This document shows, in pieces, positions 47,196 to 56,885 of a stretch of DNA of 64,000 nt. The stretch is taken from positions 1-64,000 of the forward strand of contig NZ_CDPP01000002.1 in assembly GCF_000829905.1 (NCBI RefSeq), read 5' to 3'. How positions within the stretch are numbered: position 1 is the stretch's first letter; each line of letters begins with the position of its first letter. The notes beneath the pieces are model-generated. The model had not been told where the DNA came from, did not search any database, and saw only the letters and a program-made list of their open reading frames with translations. The DNA comes from Beduini massiliensis (GTDB taxonomy: Bacteria; Bacillota_I; Bacilli_A; Erysipelotrichales; Coprobacillaceae). The position numbers and the translations under genes were made by a program.

Positions 47196-47235
47196 ATTAT
47201 AACATTTTCGACTTATTAAAACAGTATCTGATACT
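47196..47235 (-). promoter_or_regulatory. Hydrogenase promoter with a flanking inverted repeat
   Basis: A perfect -10 TATAAT (47196-47201) lies about 65 bases before the hydrogenase start. No good -35 is visible, but an AGTATC-T-GATACT repeat (47223-47235) covers the -35 zone. A symmetric site there suggests a regulator, for instance a redox or peroxide sensor. It does not match the PerR or Rex consensus I know. Confidence 0.45.
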
Positions 47236-47247
47236 AAAATAATTTCT

Positions 47248-48138
47248 TTATATATCCCACTGCAGCTGTACGGTTCTTTTCATTTTTTCTTCTTTAAAGC
47301 GATTATAATCCGCACTTATTCCATATTTTCTTTGCATTCTGGATATCATTGGATAAAGTTCTTTTTTATAGCTCATTTTTACCTCTTTATTATGGTAAAG
47401 CTGCCATAAGTTTTCATATAACTGCGGGTAATCATGAGAGATAAAATTATAAAAATGCGTTCTTGTAACACTCTTTAAATACAACATTCCCGGTAAAACA
47501 TAGTCCACATCGGTTTCTTGAGCTTTTTTATAAATGGCTTCCAAATTTGTCGGTTGATCAGTTAAATAGGGAATAATCGGCATTAAATGAACCCCAACTG
47601 CCGCATTTGTTTCCTCTTTAATTCTTTTGAGCATCGCCCATCTTCGTTCATAAGGAACTGCCCCGGGTTCCAACCTCGCTCTGATCTTTTCATTATCCGC
47701 TGTGATTGTACTTGCGATATTGACATAAGTGAGTTGAGAAAGTTCATTAATTAAATCCAAATCTCTTAAAATTAAATCTGATTTTGTACAGATAATACAA
47801 GGTGTTTTATACTTAATCAATACTTTTAAAATTCCTCGCATTAGCCCATACTTTGCTTCTGCCGCTTGATAAGCATCACTGACACCGCCAATATTAATCA
47901 CAGCGTGATCCCATTTTGGCTTTCTCAGCATCTCCTCTAATCTTTCTACGATATTTGTTTTCACATAAATATCTGTATCAAAATCACCGCCCTCTAAATA
48001 CTGATGAGAATAACGTGCATAGCAGTACTGACAAGCATGCTGGCAGCCACGATAAATATTTAAGTCCCAATGATAGGGAAGGCGCCCTTCACGTATACGA
48101 TTGCAAGCATTAAGACATTGTATTTCATGATATTTCAT
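47248..48138 (-). CDS. Radical SAM protein of the spore-photolyase-like (SPL) group
   Basis: A 296-residue radical SAM protein. The cluster motif CQHACQYC (near 33-40 from the preferred start) fits CxxxCxxC, and the conserved NIYRGC start, VINIGGVSDAYQAAEAKYG and GVHLMPIIPYLTDQPTNL motifs fit the SPL/Rv2578c-type group. Its substrate is unknown, and true spore photoproduct lyase activity is not implied. The ATG at 48138 has GGAGAAAAG upstream; the earlier ATG at 48156 lacks one. A promoter (48273-48301) and a 125-base leader with hairpins precede it. Confidence 0.85.
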   Translation of the reverse strand: MKYHEIQCLNACNRIREGRLPYHWDLNIYRGCQHACQYCYARYSHQYLEGGDFDTDIYVKTNIVERLEEMLRKPKWDHAVINIGGVSDAYQAAEAKYGLMRGILKVLIKYKTPCIICTKSDLILRDLDLINELSQLTYVNIASTITADNEKIRARLEPGAVPYERRWAMLKRIKEETNAAVGVHLMPIIPYLTDQPTNLEAIYKKAQETDVDYVLPGMLYLKSVTRTHFYNFISHDYPQLYENLWQLYHNKEVKMSYKKELYPMISRMQRKYGISADYNRFKEEKMKRTVQLQWDI

Positions 48139-48158
48139 ATCTTTTCTCCTAAACAAAA

Positions 48159-48184
48159 GAGCTATAAACCATTTCTTACAGCTC
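48159..48184 (-). promoter_or_regulatory. Hairpin in the leader of the radical SAM gene
   Basis: GAGCTGTAA and TTATAGCTC pair over nine bases (one G-U) around an eight-base loop, followed by UUUUGUUU and then the ribosome site. It looks like a weak terminator or attenuator. A 16-base palindrome (48194-48209) lies just upstream in the same leader. Confidence 0.45.
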
Positions 48185-48193
48185 CTATTTTAC

Positions 48194-48209
48194 TTCTAAT
48201 GCATTAGAA
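48194..48209. repeat. Perfect 16-base palindrome in the radical SAM leader
   Basis: TTCTAATGCATTAGAA reads identically on both strands. It lies between the promoter and the coding start. It may be an operator or part of leader folding, because one half can pair with AATGCA a few bases away. Confidence 0.4.
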
Positions 48210-48272
48210 TCTGCATTTTTAACTTTTAAACATCTTATTTAAAAAACCATTCTCGCCTTATCTTTATATTTT

Positions 48273-48301
48273 ATTATAATCCCTCTTAAGTTGAGGCACA
48301 A
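48273..48301 (-). promoter_or_regulatory. Promoter upstream of the radical SAM gene
   Basis: TTGTGC (48296-48301) is separated by 17 bases from TATAAT (48273-48278) on the minus strand. It starts a leader of about 125 bases before the radical SAM start codon. Confidence 0.55.
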
Positions 48302-48310
48302 GATAGGAGT

Positions 48311-48335
48311 AAAAAAAGAGTCTGCTGACTCTTTT
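48311..48335 (-). terminator. Terminator after the coiled-coil protein gene
   Basis: AAAAGAGTC/GACTCTTTT arms (48314-48335) with a tight loop are followed by a T run. It overlaps the stop codon of the 310-residue gene. Confidence 0.85.
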
Positions 48336-49266
48336 ATGCTTCCTCAATAAATTGTCTTATTTTTTCTTTTAATCCCGAAATTTTATTTGTATTGCGATCA
48401 TTTATAGATTCTAATTCAGCCATAATATTATTAATCTGATTATAAATGCCTTCCATTTGTCTTTTAGCGTCATTAATCTTTGACTGCACCATAAAATCAA
48501 AGAACATATTATCAAAGAAAAAGTCCATCATTGTATCAAATGAACTGATATTCACCACAAAACCAGTATCAAAATTAACATCTACAAGCTCTGTCTTAAA
48601 ATGACGCAAGGCCATTTGCAATTCGTTCATCAATTGTTTCGCTTCATTTATTTTTTGATATTTTGCCATGTCTGCAATAAAATCCAATGCTCCGATCATA
48701 TCTACAATTCCCCAATTCTGAGCAGAACTTAAAGAACGCATTGCTTTTTCTACAAGTTCTTTAGCCTCTTCTCCAGCAGCCAATGCCTCTTTTGATTCTT
48801 TGATAGCACTCTGACAGTCATGAAGTTCATCTTGTAAACGATCCATTTCTTCTAATTGGCTTTGACTTAATTGATCTCTTTTCATCGATAACGCTACTTT
48901 ATACTCTTCTCTTACATTACTCAGGCTATACTGTTCATCTTTTAATTTAGCTAATTCATCAAGCAGCTCTTTTTCTACACGCTTTGCATCATTAAAACGC
49001 AGTTCGACAATTCTTGCTTCTTGAACTTCCTTTTCCATCTTCTGTTCCATTTGACCCGTAATTCGTGCTAGCAGAGATGAAAAGGAAGCGCGTTCCAATT
49101 CCTCTACATCACGATTTTCTTTTTCCAGTTGGTGATATAAATCACTTAATCGATCCCGTTGTACAGCCAACTGCCTTCCTTTTTCCGAAATCAGCTTCTC
49201 CAAACGGTTATAGCGGTCAAAACGTTCTCTTACTTCCTTTATATTATATTGTTTATCCATATTCAT
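48334..49266 (-). CDS. Coiled-coil protein of unknown function
   Basis: A 310-residue cytoplasmic protein with no signal peptide or membrane segment. Residues about 10-190 are mostly heptad-rich helices (YHQLEKENRDVEELERASF, QEARIVELRF, QSQLEEMDRLQDELHDCQ). A conserved-looking SSAQNWGIVDMIGALDFIADMAKYQKINEAKQLMNEL region (about 180-217) is followed by an aromatic stretch (DTMMDFFFDNMFFDFMVQ) and a second short coil. I recall related proteins with a W-G-xx-D-x-hydrophobic motif in other bacteria, but no known function. It is followed by its own terminator. The start is ambiguous between two ATGs, two codons apart. Confidence 0.75.
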   Translation of the reverse strand: MNMDKQYNIKEVRERFDRYNRLEKLISEKGRQLAVQRDRLSDLYHQLEKENRDVEELERASFSSLLARITGQMEQKMEKEVQEARIVELRFNDAKRVEKELLDELAKLKDEQYSLSNVREEYKVALSMKRDQLSQSQLEEMDRLQDELHDCQSAIKESKEALAAGEEAKELVEKAMRSLSSAQNWGIVDMIGALDFIADMAKYQKINEAKQLMNELQMALRHFKTELVDVNFDTGFVVNISSFDTMMDFFFDNMFFDFMVQSKINDAKRQMEGIYNQINNIMAELESINDRNTNKISGLKEKIRQFIEEA

Positions 49267-49299
49267 TTCCTACCTTTTAGAGAATTATAGCATATTTTC

Positions 49300-52200
49300 T
49301 CACAGAATAACATATCGTCCGATTTCCAAGTAATACACCATTGCCTCAATATGACAGTGCGGGTACATTCTTTTTAAAATCAATTTATAATATTCCATTT
49401 GAACACGATGGTTTTCAATGAGATAACACTCTTTAGTGTCTGATTTAACGCGATCTGTCTTATAATCAATGACAGTAATGCGATCATCTTCAACACAAAG
49501 CACGTCAAAAATTCCATGTACAATCTGGTGTGTCTGATCGTCTAATAAGCTAAAGGCTTTTTCCTTATATAAATGTTTTGCTTCTTTCATTCGTTTAAAA
49601 CAATCACTTTGCATAAATGCTTCGATTTTATCTTGATAAGAGATCAAAACAGCTTTTTCATTATCATCATACAGTCCTTTTTCATATAATTGACTAATCA
49701 TTGTCGATACAGAGGTGCCATCCATCGGTAAATATTCAAAAAAGGAGTGAACTAAAGTTCCTTTATCCGCTGCACTCATTTCCTTATCCGCATTCATGAT
49801 TGGGGTATAACCATAATCATGATCATCCGCCTCTTTTTGCAGTTTAGTCGCACTGGTTGTAACTGTTACTGTTGAGGCTGTTGGCAATGACAGATATTGA
49901 ATCCGCTGGTTTTCTTCTTTAACTATACGCTTCGGCATCTTTTTTTCTATCATGGCTTCTATTTCAGTTGCCTCTAAGAAATCAATTTTAAATTTAGATG
50001 CCTTCGTATTATCAAAACAATAATGTTGTGTAGAAGATAATTGATTAATCTTTTCAAAATTAGTTTTAATCATTGGATATTCTTCTAAATTAAGATGACG
50101 GTATTGTTCAATGACCTGTGGATGACGCATCAGCGAAAGCCCAATCCAATCAAGGTAAGAATTAGCTTTACGTGCATTATAGTAAAGCAGCAAATGTTCA
50201 TTTTCTTTACCCTCGTAAATATCGTAATCCTCGTTCAACAAAATCTTTTGCTGCCATTCAACTAATGTGTCCAAACGCCCTACACCGCTCATGATCAGTT
50301 TTTGAGAAGCACGTGTCAACGCTACATAAAAGATTCGCATTTCCTCGTTGATTGCTTCTTCTGTTTGTCTTGCCGCCAATAATCGGCGGTAGGGGTTTTC
50401 ATATTCAACAATCTGATCCACCCATTTTCCATTAAGCATCTCAACACTCTTTTTTGTCCTAGGTTTTACGGCAATACCTAACTGCTTATCAATTAAAATA
50501 CGTTTAGTACTGTCCTGCTTATTAAACCCTTTATCGATATTACTGACAAAAACAATAGGGAACTCTAATCCTTTAGATTTATGAATCGTCATAAACTGGA
50601 CTACATTATCACTAACAGAAATCATTTGTGCCGGAGATGAAGCAGTTTGTTTTTCCATCAGTTGATCATAACGTTTAACGATAGAAAAAATATCCTCTTT
50701 GCTTTCAAGTTGGGCAAATTCCTCGACTAGCAAATCTAAATTGGCAACACGCTGTTCTCCATTAATCAATTGGCTGACAAACAAACGATAACCACTAACA
50801 GACAGCAACTCTTTTAAAAAAGCACTTGGTTTTAATTCTAACATTTGTTTACGCAGTAAATCATAGTGTTGTTTGAAATCTGCAATCTTCTGACTGCCTT
50901 CTATTTGAGCTTCGATATATTGCTTTAAATTTTCCATTAAAGGCTTTTCTTTATTCATCAAACGTATTTCCATGATTTTATTTTCATCAAAATGACTAAA
51001 TAAATAATTCCCTCTTAGCACTGACAGCAAACTCACATCGTCATATTGATTAATAAGTGCTTTTAAAAGTGTAATAATGCTGATAATTTCAACAGCATTT
51101 AGATAACCTTGGGATAAAACAATATGATTTGGAATCTGATATTGATCAAATACCTTTTTAAACGTTAAAAACAGTGAAGTAGAACGCATTAATACAACAA
51201 TATCCCGATAATCAATGTTTCTCGGTTTTCCATCATAGCCGTCAACAGTTTCCTCGCGAATTAATTTTTGAATACGCTGAGCTACCATATGTGCTTCACA
51301 TTCCGCAGCTTTCAACTCTCCCAATAAAGTATCATCCACTAATAGTACTTCACTATCAAAACGGGTTTCAGCCTGATAGCGTTCATCGGTCCTACTTATA
51401 ACATCTGCAAGTTGGTCAAGGGATGGACAACGTTCTTTACGCAGATAGTCATAGTTTAAGTGACTGGATGCATCATGAAGATATTCCAGCCCACCTACCT
51501 GATTATCCATAATTTGATTAAAAATATAATTTACACTGTCTAAAACAATCTTATTAGAACGATAGTTAAATCGTAAGTCTATACGCAGTTCTCCTGTAGA
51601 ATTTGCTTCATCAAGAGTGAGACTGTAGCGATCATACTTTTCTTTAAAAAGTTGTGGGTCAGCCTGACGGAAACGATAGATGGACTGTTTCATGTCTCCA
51701 ACTCTAAACGCTACGATGGAAGGTTCCTGATAATCTTTAATCAATCCGATAATTGTTTCTTGAATTTGATTCGTATCTTGGTATTCATCGATCATAATTT
51801 CTTTTAATTTATGATAAAGCAGTTCGGAAATATGGTACTGAGGTTGCAGTAATTGAATCGTATATTGCTCCAAATCATTAAAATCCAAAACATGCTGAGC
51901 TTTTTTTTCCATTTGATAAGCTGTTTTAAATCGATGCACGAGTCCATTTTTTCCCAAAAGTGTTTCAATGACATAATAAGATTCTTTTAAAATCATCTTA
52001 AAGGCACTTTCATCTTCCGGCAAGTAAGTCTTAGCTTTTTCCAAGTAAGGCTTAGTTACACCGATTTTCTTACTATTGAACTCTTTTTGATAAGGTTTAA
52101 TATCCTCATCCCATTTCATCGTATAGGCTTTATCTGCATTTTTTAAGGAAACCTGACGAAAATGATCATAAGCCAAATAATCTTGATTCAACAATTGAAA

Positions 52201-53022
52201 ACGCTCTTTGAAATAATCCTGCATTGTATCAAACGGAACCGGTAAAGCAGCATTATTTTTACTTTGTTCTTCCGGACGATCAAAGAAATCAGAGATTCCT
52301 TTCTCCTCTGCGAATTTCGCAAGATCAATGAGATTGTTATAGCCGCTGATCGCAGCGTTTTTAAGCTGACGTTTTATTTCCGGAAAAATCTCCCAAGTCG
52401 TTAAATCTTGGTCACTATCCATATAATCTTCATAAATGTGTTCTTTAATATATTGTACAAAACGGTCGACATTATCAATAGAATGTATCATCTCGTATAA
52501 TTCTAAAATAATCGATTTCAAAGCATCAAAACGCATATCATTAAAATACAAAGAAATAAAATCTGTAAATTCTTTTTCGCGGCACCACTCTTCAATGCAG
52601 GCATCCAATACCTGATGTTTCAGCAAAGCAGATTCACTTAAAATATCAAACCCCGGTTCAACCTGAATTAAATAGCCATATTTTTTTAATAACTGTGAAC
52701 AAAAGCCATGGAAATTTGTGATATAGGCATAGGGAATTTTTTCTTTTTGTTTTAATAAATGTGTGTATATTGAAGGTTTCAGATCTTTCTTTAATTCATC
52801 TTCTATCGCAAACAATAAACGTTGTTTCATTTCTGCGGCAGCCGCTTGAGTAAAGGTTAACACTAAGAATTCATCAACATGATAACCATCTTCCATCAAC
52901 AAAGACATAATACGGCTGACTAAAATCTTTGTTTTACCACTTCCAGCCGGCGCCGACACCAAAATGCTCACACCACGAGCCGCAATGGCTTGTGCCTGTT
53001 CATCATTAAATGGACTAATCAT
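49300..53022 (-). CDS. addA: ATP-dependent helicase/nuclease AddA (RexA)
   Basis: A 1,240-residue subunit of the AddAB double-strand-break repair enzyme. UvrD-type helicase motifs are intact: Walker A VSAPAGSGKTKIL (about 22-34), motif II DEYQDTNQ (about 412-419) and TIHKSKGLEFP. A C-terminal nuclease domain holds HGIFDVLCVEDDRITVIDYKTDRV, with the D-x-K catalytic signature. AddAB unwinds and trims broken ends up to a Chi site for RecA loading. It overlaps addB by eight bases and has an AGGAGGGG ribosome site. Confidence 0.97.
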   Translation of the reverse strand: MISPFNDEQAQAIAARGVSILVSAPAGSGKTKILVSRIMSLLMEDGYHVDEFLVLTFTQAAAAEMKQRLLFAIEDELKKDLKPSIYTHLLKQKEKIPYAYITNFHGFCSQLLKKYGYLIQVEPGFDILSESALLKHQVLDACIEEWCREKEFTDFISLYFNDMRFDALKSIILELYEMIHSIDNVDRFVQYIKEHIYEDYMDSDQDLTTWEIFPEIKRQLKNAAISGYNNLIDLAKFAEEKGISDFFDRPEEQSKNNAALPVPFDTMQDYFKERFQLLNQDYLAYDHFRQVSLKNADKAYTMKWDEDIKPYQKEFNSKKIGVTKPYLEKAKTYLPEDESAFKMILKESYYVIETLLGKNGLVHRFKTAYQMEKKAQHVLDFNDLEQYTIQLLQPQYHISELLYHKLKEIMIDEYQDTNQIQETIIGLIKDYQEPSIVAFRVGDMKQSIYRFRQADPQLFKEKYDRYSLTLDEANSTGELRIDLRFNYRSNKIVLDSVNYIFNQIMDNQVGGLEYLHDASSHLNYDYLRKERCPSLDQLADVISRTDERYQAETRFDSEVLLVDDTLLGELKAAECEAHMVAQRIQKLIREETVDGYDGKPRNIDYRDIVVLMRSTSLFLTFKKVFDQYQIPNHIVLSQGYLNAVEIISIITLLKALINQYDDVSLLSVLRGNYLFSHFDENKIMEIRLMNKEKPLMENLKQYIEAQIEGSQKIADFKQHYDLLRKQMLELKPSAFLKELLSVSGYRLFVSQLINGEQRVANLDLLVEEFAQLESKEDIFSIVKRYDQLMEKQTASSPAQMISVSDNVVQFMTIHKSKGLEFPIVFVSNIDKGFNKQDSTKRILIDKQLGIAVKPRTKKSVEMLNGKWVDQIVEYENPYRRLLAARQTEEAINEEMRIFYVALTRASQKLIMSGVGRLDTLVEWQQKILLNEDYDIYEGKENEHLLLYYNARKANSYLDWIGLSLMRHPQVIEQYRHLNLEEYPMIKTNFEKINQLSSTQHYCFDNTKASKFKIDFLEATEIEAMIEKKMPKRIVKEENQRIQYLSLPTASTVTVTTSATKLQKEADDHDYGYTPIMNADKEMSAADKGTLVHSFFEYLPMDGTSVSTMISQLYEKGLYDDNEKAVLISYQDKIEAFMQSDCFKRMKEAKHLYKEKAFSLLDDQTHQIVHGIFDVLCVEDDRITVIDYKTDRVKSDTKECYLIENHRVQMEYYKLILKRMYPHCHIEAMVYYLEIGRYVIL

Positions 53023-56000
53023 GTTCTTCCCCTCCTAAAATTTTCAGCATTGCTTTGGGATCCATATACTCAATCTCATTGTTTTCATTATAGAAGACAT
53101 CTTTCAGACATACATTGGCATAATCGCAATACGTGCAAGGGTTTACTAACATATTAATCTTAGGCGAATCATGATGACTCGGAAAAATACGAATATCTCC
53201 TTGATGATAAATACGATCCAGCAACGTATCAACGTGCTGATTGACTTTTTCTAATAAACGATCAAAACTTTCCCGGTCTAATAAATTTCCTGTATAAGTC
53301 CCTTTGCTTTTAACAAATTTGACATTCGCAATAACGCTGGGATCATAATGACGATCCATAGCCTTAATCAATGTTTCTTCACTATTGATATAGCCTTCCA
53401 TTTTATACAGCTTTACAATTTCTTCAAAATCCAGTCCATCCTCATAGAGATATTCATCCATCTTTACTACTCGCTGTTTTGTATTAAAATAAAGCACTCC
53501 GCCTTTTTCCAAAGCCTTATCCTGACAGACCATATCCAAATAAAGAAGCATCTGAATATTAAAGCCTAACGTTGCTAAACAAAGATCCAACGCCTTCTGC
53601 GAAGATTTATAATCCACGACTTTTACATACTGCTGATACTGTTCGACGCGGTCAATTCGTCCATGCAGCAGAAATTCTCCGCTGTTTTTTTCCACCCATT
53701 GTTCGTGATCGATAATAGAAAAATCACTGATTGACATCTGGTAAATCAAAATTTTGACTGTATTGAAAAGATCATGCTGTAATTTATGAAACAGATACTG
53801 CTGACTGGCTGTCAATTGACTTTGATCAATTTTTCCATTTGCAATATGATGAATGATCAAAAACAATCCTTGATCCTGTTCATTTAAAACATCACTTTCA
53901 CAAATAAAAGGATAGATATTCAAGTCATAGGCATTATGGACATCTTTAATCTGATATTCTTTCAAATAATCTTCGATTGTTTTCTTACCATCGTAAAGGT
54001 CACTTAAAACATCTAAAACATCATGGACAATTGTTCCGAAATCATTTGCTTTTAATGTTCGATCCTGCCAAGGATAAATCCCTAATCCATAACGAATATA
54101 ATATTTGAATGGGCAGCCATTATACGTCTCTAATTCACTGGGTGAAATTGCCTTCTGTCCATTTTTTACGATCAGCTGTTCAAGCAATGCCACATTGATA
54201 GGACTCGGCTGATTTTTATTATGACGATATTGTTTGGCTAAAGTACGGACAGACTGAATAGGTTCCTGAGTATCTCCATAATGCAGAGCGATATCTAAAG
54301 AAGCCGCCGGTGTGGTCACATCATTCAAATGACGTGTCTGTCCTATGACTTTTTCTTTTCCCTTCCACTGTTTCATTAAAGTTAAATAAAGACTGGAAGG
54401 CAAAAAATCATCTCCGCCTAGTGAACCGGTAATATAAGAAAGCGTTACTTTCTTTTCTAAATAAAATAATTTAAACCATTGCAGATACTGTGCTTCAATT
54501 CGCTCAAACAAATTTAATCCCAGATGGATTCCCACTTCTTCACAGGCTATCCGCTCATCGTTTAAAATCAGCTCATTATCGCTTTCAATGGCCGGAAAGC
54601 TATTCTCGTTACATCCTAGAATATAAATATGCTTCGCCTCTGTCACCACCGCATCATTCATAGCCACTGTAATCATATCCATCGTTTTTTCTATTTTAGG
54701 AACGTGTAAAGTATAGTGTGCCAACAACATATCTAAGAAATGATCTTGATCCATTTTAATATGTATTTCAAATTGCTTTAAATAATCCAGAGTTTGAGAC
54801 AAGCAGGTACGGCTCAATTCATCAACTGCACTTTTTTCGACTTCCATTTCTTCTAACCAGCAAACTAAACACTTTATTTTTTGATCCACATAAACTTCAT
54901 CATTTAATTTCACCACTATCCGGTCAATAGAGGCTTTTGCTTCTTGATAATCTTCAAGTAAACATGTTTGAGTTGTGTTAAGCTGTTTTTCAAAAAGATC
55001 AATATTGGAATCCATAAAGATTCCTTTAAAAAGATGACTTCTAAACAGCGTAATTAAATGCGTTTCGGCTCCGGTCTTTGCATACATCCATAACCCCTTT
55101 ACAAGCATGGCAATTCGGCTTTGATAAATCAATGCCCGTTTTGTGATAAAACAAGGGAGTTGATGCTGCTTAAAGACTGTTTCTATTTTTTCCAGATAAT
55201 CTTGATTTGTACAATAAACTGCAAAATCAGAATACTCCGCCTGACCGTTTGCAATTTGGCGATAAATTTCAACTGCAAGCTGCTGAATCTCTATATTTTG
55301 ATTCACTGCTTTTATCCCCGTCAAAGGATAATCTGAGGAATATGCAGGCGCTTTTAAATTTTGGTAACTTTGTATCAGATATTTTTTAAACGGACTTACT
55401 GTCTTATCAAATGAAATGACTTCTGTACCCCATCTTTGTAATTCTCTTTTTATAAAATGTGTGTACGTATCTTCTTGATTATCACAAGTCAATAGAATCG
55501 TACAATGCACCATCTTATGAATCAGTCCCATCATTTGTTCGTCTATTTCTTCGATCTGATCAATATAAAAATGAAGCGTATCGTCTATTTCGACCGGATC
55601 AGATTCATAATCCTCTTTCATTCGCCAGCCATATATGTCCAGTTTCGCCAAATATCGCTGATATAACTGTCCGCATTCCTCTAATTTTTTCTTTGAAAAA
55701 GCCGGTAAAGCCACTTCTTTCAGCAACTCTAAATTACTTTTATAGCGTTTAAAACAAGTAAACACATGATGCAGCTGCTGTAAAGTCCCATTATCTCTGC
55801 ACTGAATAATCTCTCCATCATAATCCGATAAAATCTCATAAATCACTAATAATGACTGAATAGGACTTATTACCTGACGTTTAAAAAACTGCTGTGAAAA
55901 AAGCAGATCATTATAGAATTCATCAAAAGTCATGACCCTTTGCATTAAGATCGCTTTGCTTTCACTGGCTTCCAACAACATCTTCTCATAGGCTTCCTTA

Positions 56001-56098
56001 ACCGCCGCATCAACCAGCCAAACAGAAGGCTTTGATAAACTCTCTTTAATATAATAGTCTGTTTTTTCTTTCCATTGTTTTCCGATTACGATTTCCAT
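53015..56098 (-). CDS. addB: ATP-dependent nuclease AddB (RexB)
   Basis: A 1,027-residue partner of AddA. The N-terminal helicase-like part lacks an obvious Walker A, so it probably acts in recombination-hotspot recognition and strand handling. The C-terminal nuclease region has DYKSSQK and the iron-sulfur Cys set, one in NGCPFKYYIRYG and three in NPCTYCDYANVC. I prefer the ATG at 56098, with ATAGGTGA upstream; the first ATG (56113) overlaps it. addB precedes addA, as in most Bacillota. Confidence 0.95.
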   Translation of the reverse strand: MEIVIGKQWKEKTDYYIKESLSKPSVWLVDAAVKEAYEKMLLEASESKAILMQRVMTFDEFYNDLLFSQQFFKRQVISPIQSLLVIYEILSDYDGEIIQCRDNGTLQQLHHVFTCFKRYKSNLELLKEVALPAFSKKKLEECGQLYQRYLAKLDIYGWRMKEDYESDPVEIDDTLHFYIDQIEEIDEQMMGLIHKMVHCTILLTCDNQEDTYTHFIKRELQRWGTEVISFDKTVSPFKKYLIQSYQNLKAPAYSSDYPLTGIKAVNQNIEIQQLAVEIYRQIANGQAEYSDFAVYCTNQDYLEKIETVFKQHQLPCFITKRALIYQSRIAMLVKGLWMYAKTGAETHLITLFRSHLFKGIFMDSNIDLFEKQLNTTQTCLLEDYQEAKASIDRIVVKLNDEVYVDQKIKCLVCWLEEMEVEKSAVDELSRTCLSQTLDYLKQFEIHIKMDQDHFLDMLLAHYTLHVPKIEKTMDMITVAMNDAVVTEAKHIYILGCNENSFPAIESDNELILNDERIACEEVGIHLGLNLFERIEAQYLQWFKLFYLEKKVTLSYITGSLGGDDFLPSSLYLTLMKQWKGKEKVIGQTRHLNDVTTPAASLDIALHYGDTQEPIQSVRTLAKQYRHNKNQPSPINVALLEQLIVKNGQKAISPSELETYNGCPFKYYIRYGLGIYPWQDRTLKANDFGTIVHDVLDVLSDLYDGKKTIEDYLKEYQIKDVHNAYDLNIYPFICESDVLNEQDQGLFLIIHHIANGKIDQSQLTASQQYLFHKLQHDLFNTVKILIYQMSISDFSIIDHEQWVEKNSGEFLLHGRIDRVEQYQQYVKVVDYKSSQKALDLCLATLGFNIQMLLYLDMVCQDKALEKGGVLYFNTKQRVVKMDEYLYEDGLDFEEIVKLYKMEGYINSEETLIKAMDRHYDPSVIANVKFVKSKGTYTGNLLDRESFDRLLEKVNQHVDTLLDRIYHQGDIRIFPSHHDSPKINMLVNPCTYCDYANVCLKDVFYNENNEIEYMDPKAMLKILGGEEHD

Positions 56099-56229
56099 AT
56101 TATCACCTATCATTTATTATACATGATTTACTTTCTTTTGCGTATTATTAACACTTTTGCCCACCAACAAAGACAAATTCCCAACCTTTTCCTCTATTTA
56201 TTCATATCTTAATTTAGGAGGGGATTTTC

Positions 56230-56865
56230 TTGGCAGTTCTACAATATCTCAGTGAAATTCTGCTACTTGTCGTAGCTTTATCTCTTGATTCTTTTGTGGC
56301 CAGCTTTGCTTATGGTAGCAGTAAAATCAAAATTCCAATTTCTTCTGCTGCCATTATCAGCGTTATCGGGTGTACTTTTTTGGGAATCTCCCTTGGCCTA
56401 GGGGCAATGATTAAAACCATTATTCCTCCACCCATCACCTCTTTGTTTTGCTTTACCCTGCTCTTTATTCTTGGTGTCATCAAACTTTACGACAGTTCCA
56501 TGAAAGCCTTAATTAAAAGAGGAGCTGATCAACCTATTTCAATTACCACTAAACAATTAACATTGATTCTGCAAGTCTATGCCACCCCAACCAAAGCAGA
56601 TTACGATCGTTCTCATACCCTATCACCAAAAGAGGCTCTTTCCTTAGCGGTCGCCCTATCCCTTGACAGTCTCGCTGCCGGGTTAGGTGTGGGATTAAGC
56701 ATCATTCATCCCATTGAAATCCTTTTGTGTGCATTAATTGTAAATTTAATCGTGATTGCATTGGGAAGTCATTTGGGTAAAAAGCTGTCCGAACGATTGG
56801 ATTTAGATCTTTCTTGGTTATCCGGTGTATTACTTATTATACTTGCTGTTTTAAAAATAGTGTAA
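56230..56865 (+). CDS. ytaF: YtaF/MntP-family membrane protein
   Basis: A 211-residue polytopic protein of the MntP/YtaF family. Two copies of the core motif ALSLDSF/ALSLDSLAAG (about 17 and 142), each in a membrane segment, and about six segments in total are typical. YtaF is linked to sporulation in Bacillus; MntP exports manganese in E. coli. Sequence alone does not decide between them, and no other sporulation gene is near. The start is a TTG with AGGAGGGG seven bases upstream. It shares a terminator with the convergent VOC gene. Confidence 0.85.
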   Translation: MAVLQYLSEILLLVVALSLDSFVASFAYGSSKIKIPISSAAIISVIGCTFLGISLGLGAMIKTIIPPPITSLFCFTLLFILGVIKLYDSSMKALIKRGADQPISITTKQLTLILQVYATPTKADYDRSHTLSPKEALSLAVALSLDSLAAGLGVGLSIIHPIEILLCALIVNLIVIALGSHLGKKLSERLDLDLSWLSGVLLIILAVLKIV

Positions 56866-56885
56866 CTTAAAGCTACACTATTTTT
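56853..56885. terminator. Bidirectional terminator between ytaF and the VOC gene
   Basis: AAAAATAGTGTA and TACACTATTTTT pair over 12 bases around a nine-base loop. Runs of A or T flank both sides. It covers the stop codons of both convergent genes. Confidence 0.85.
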
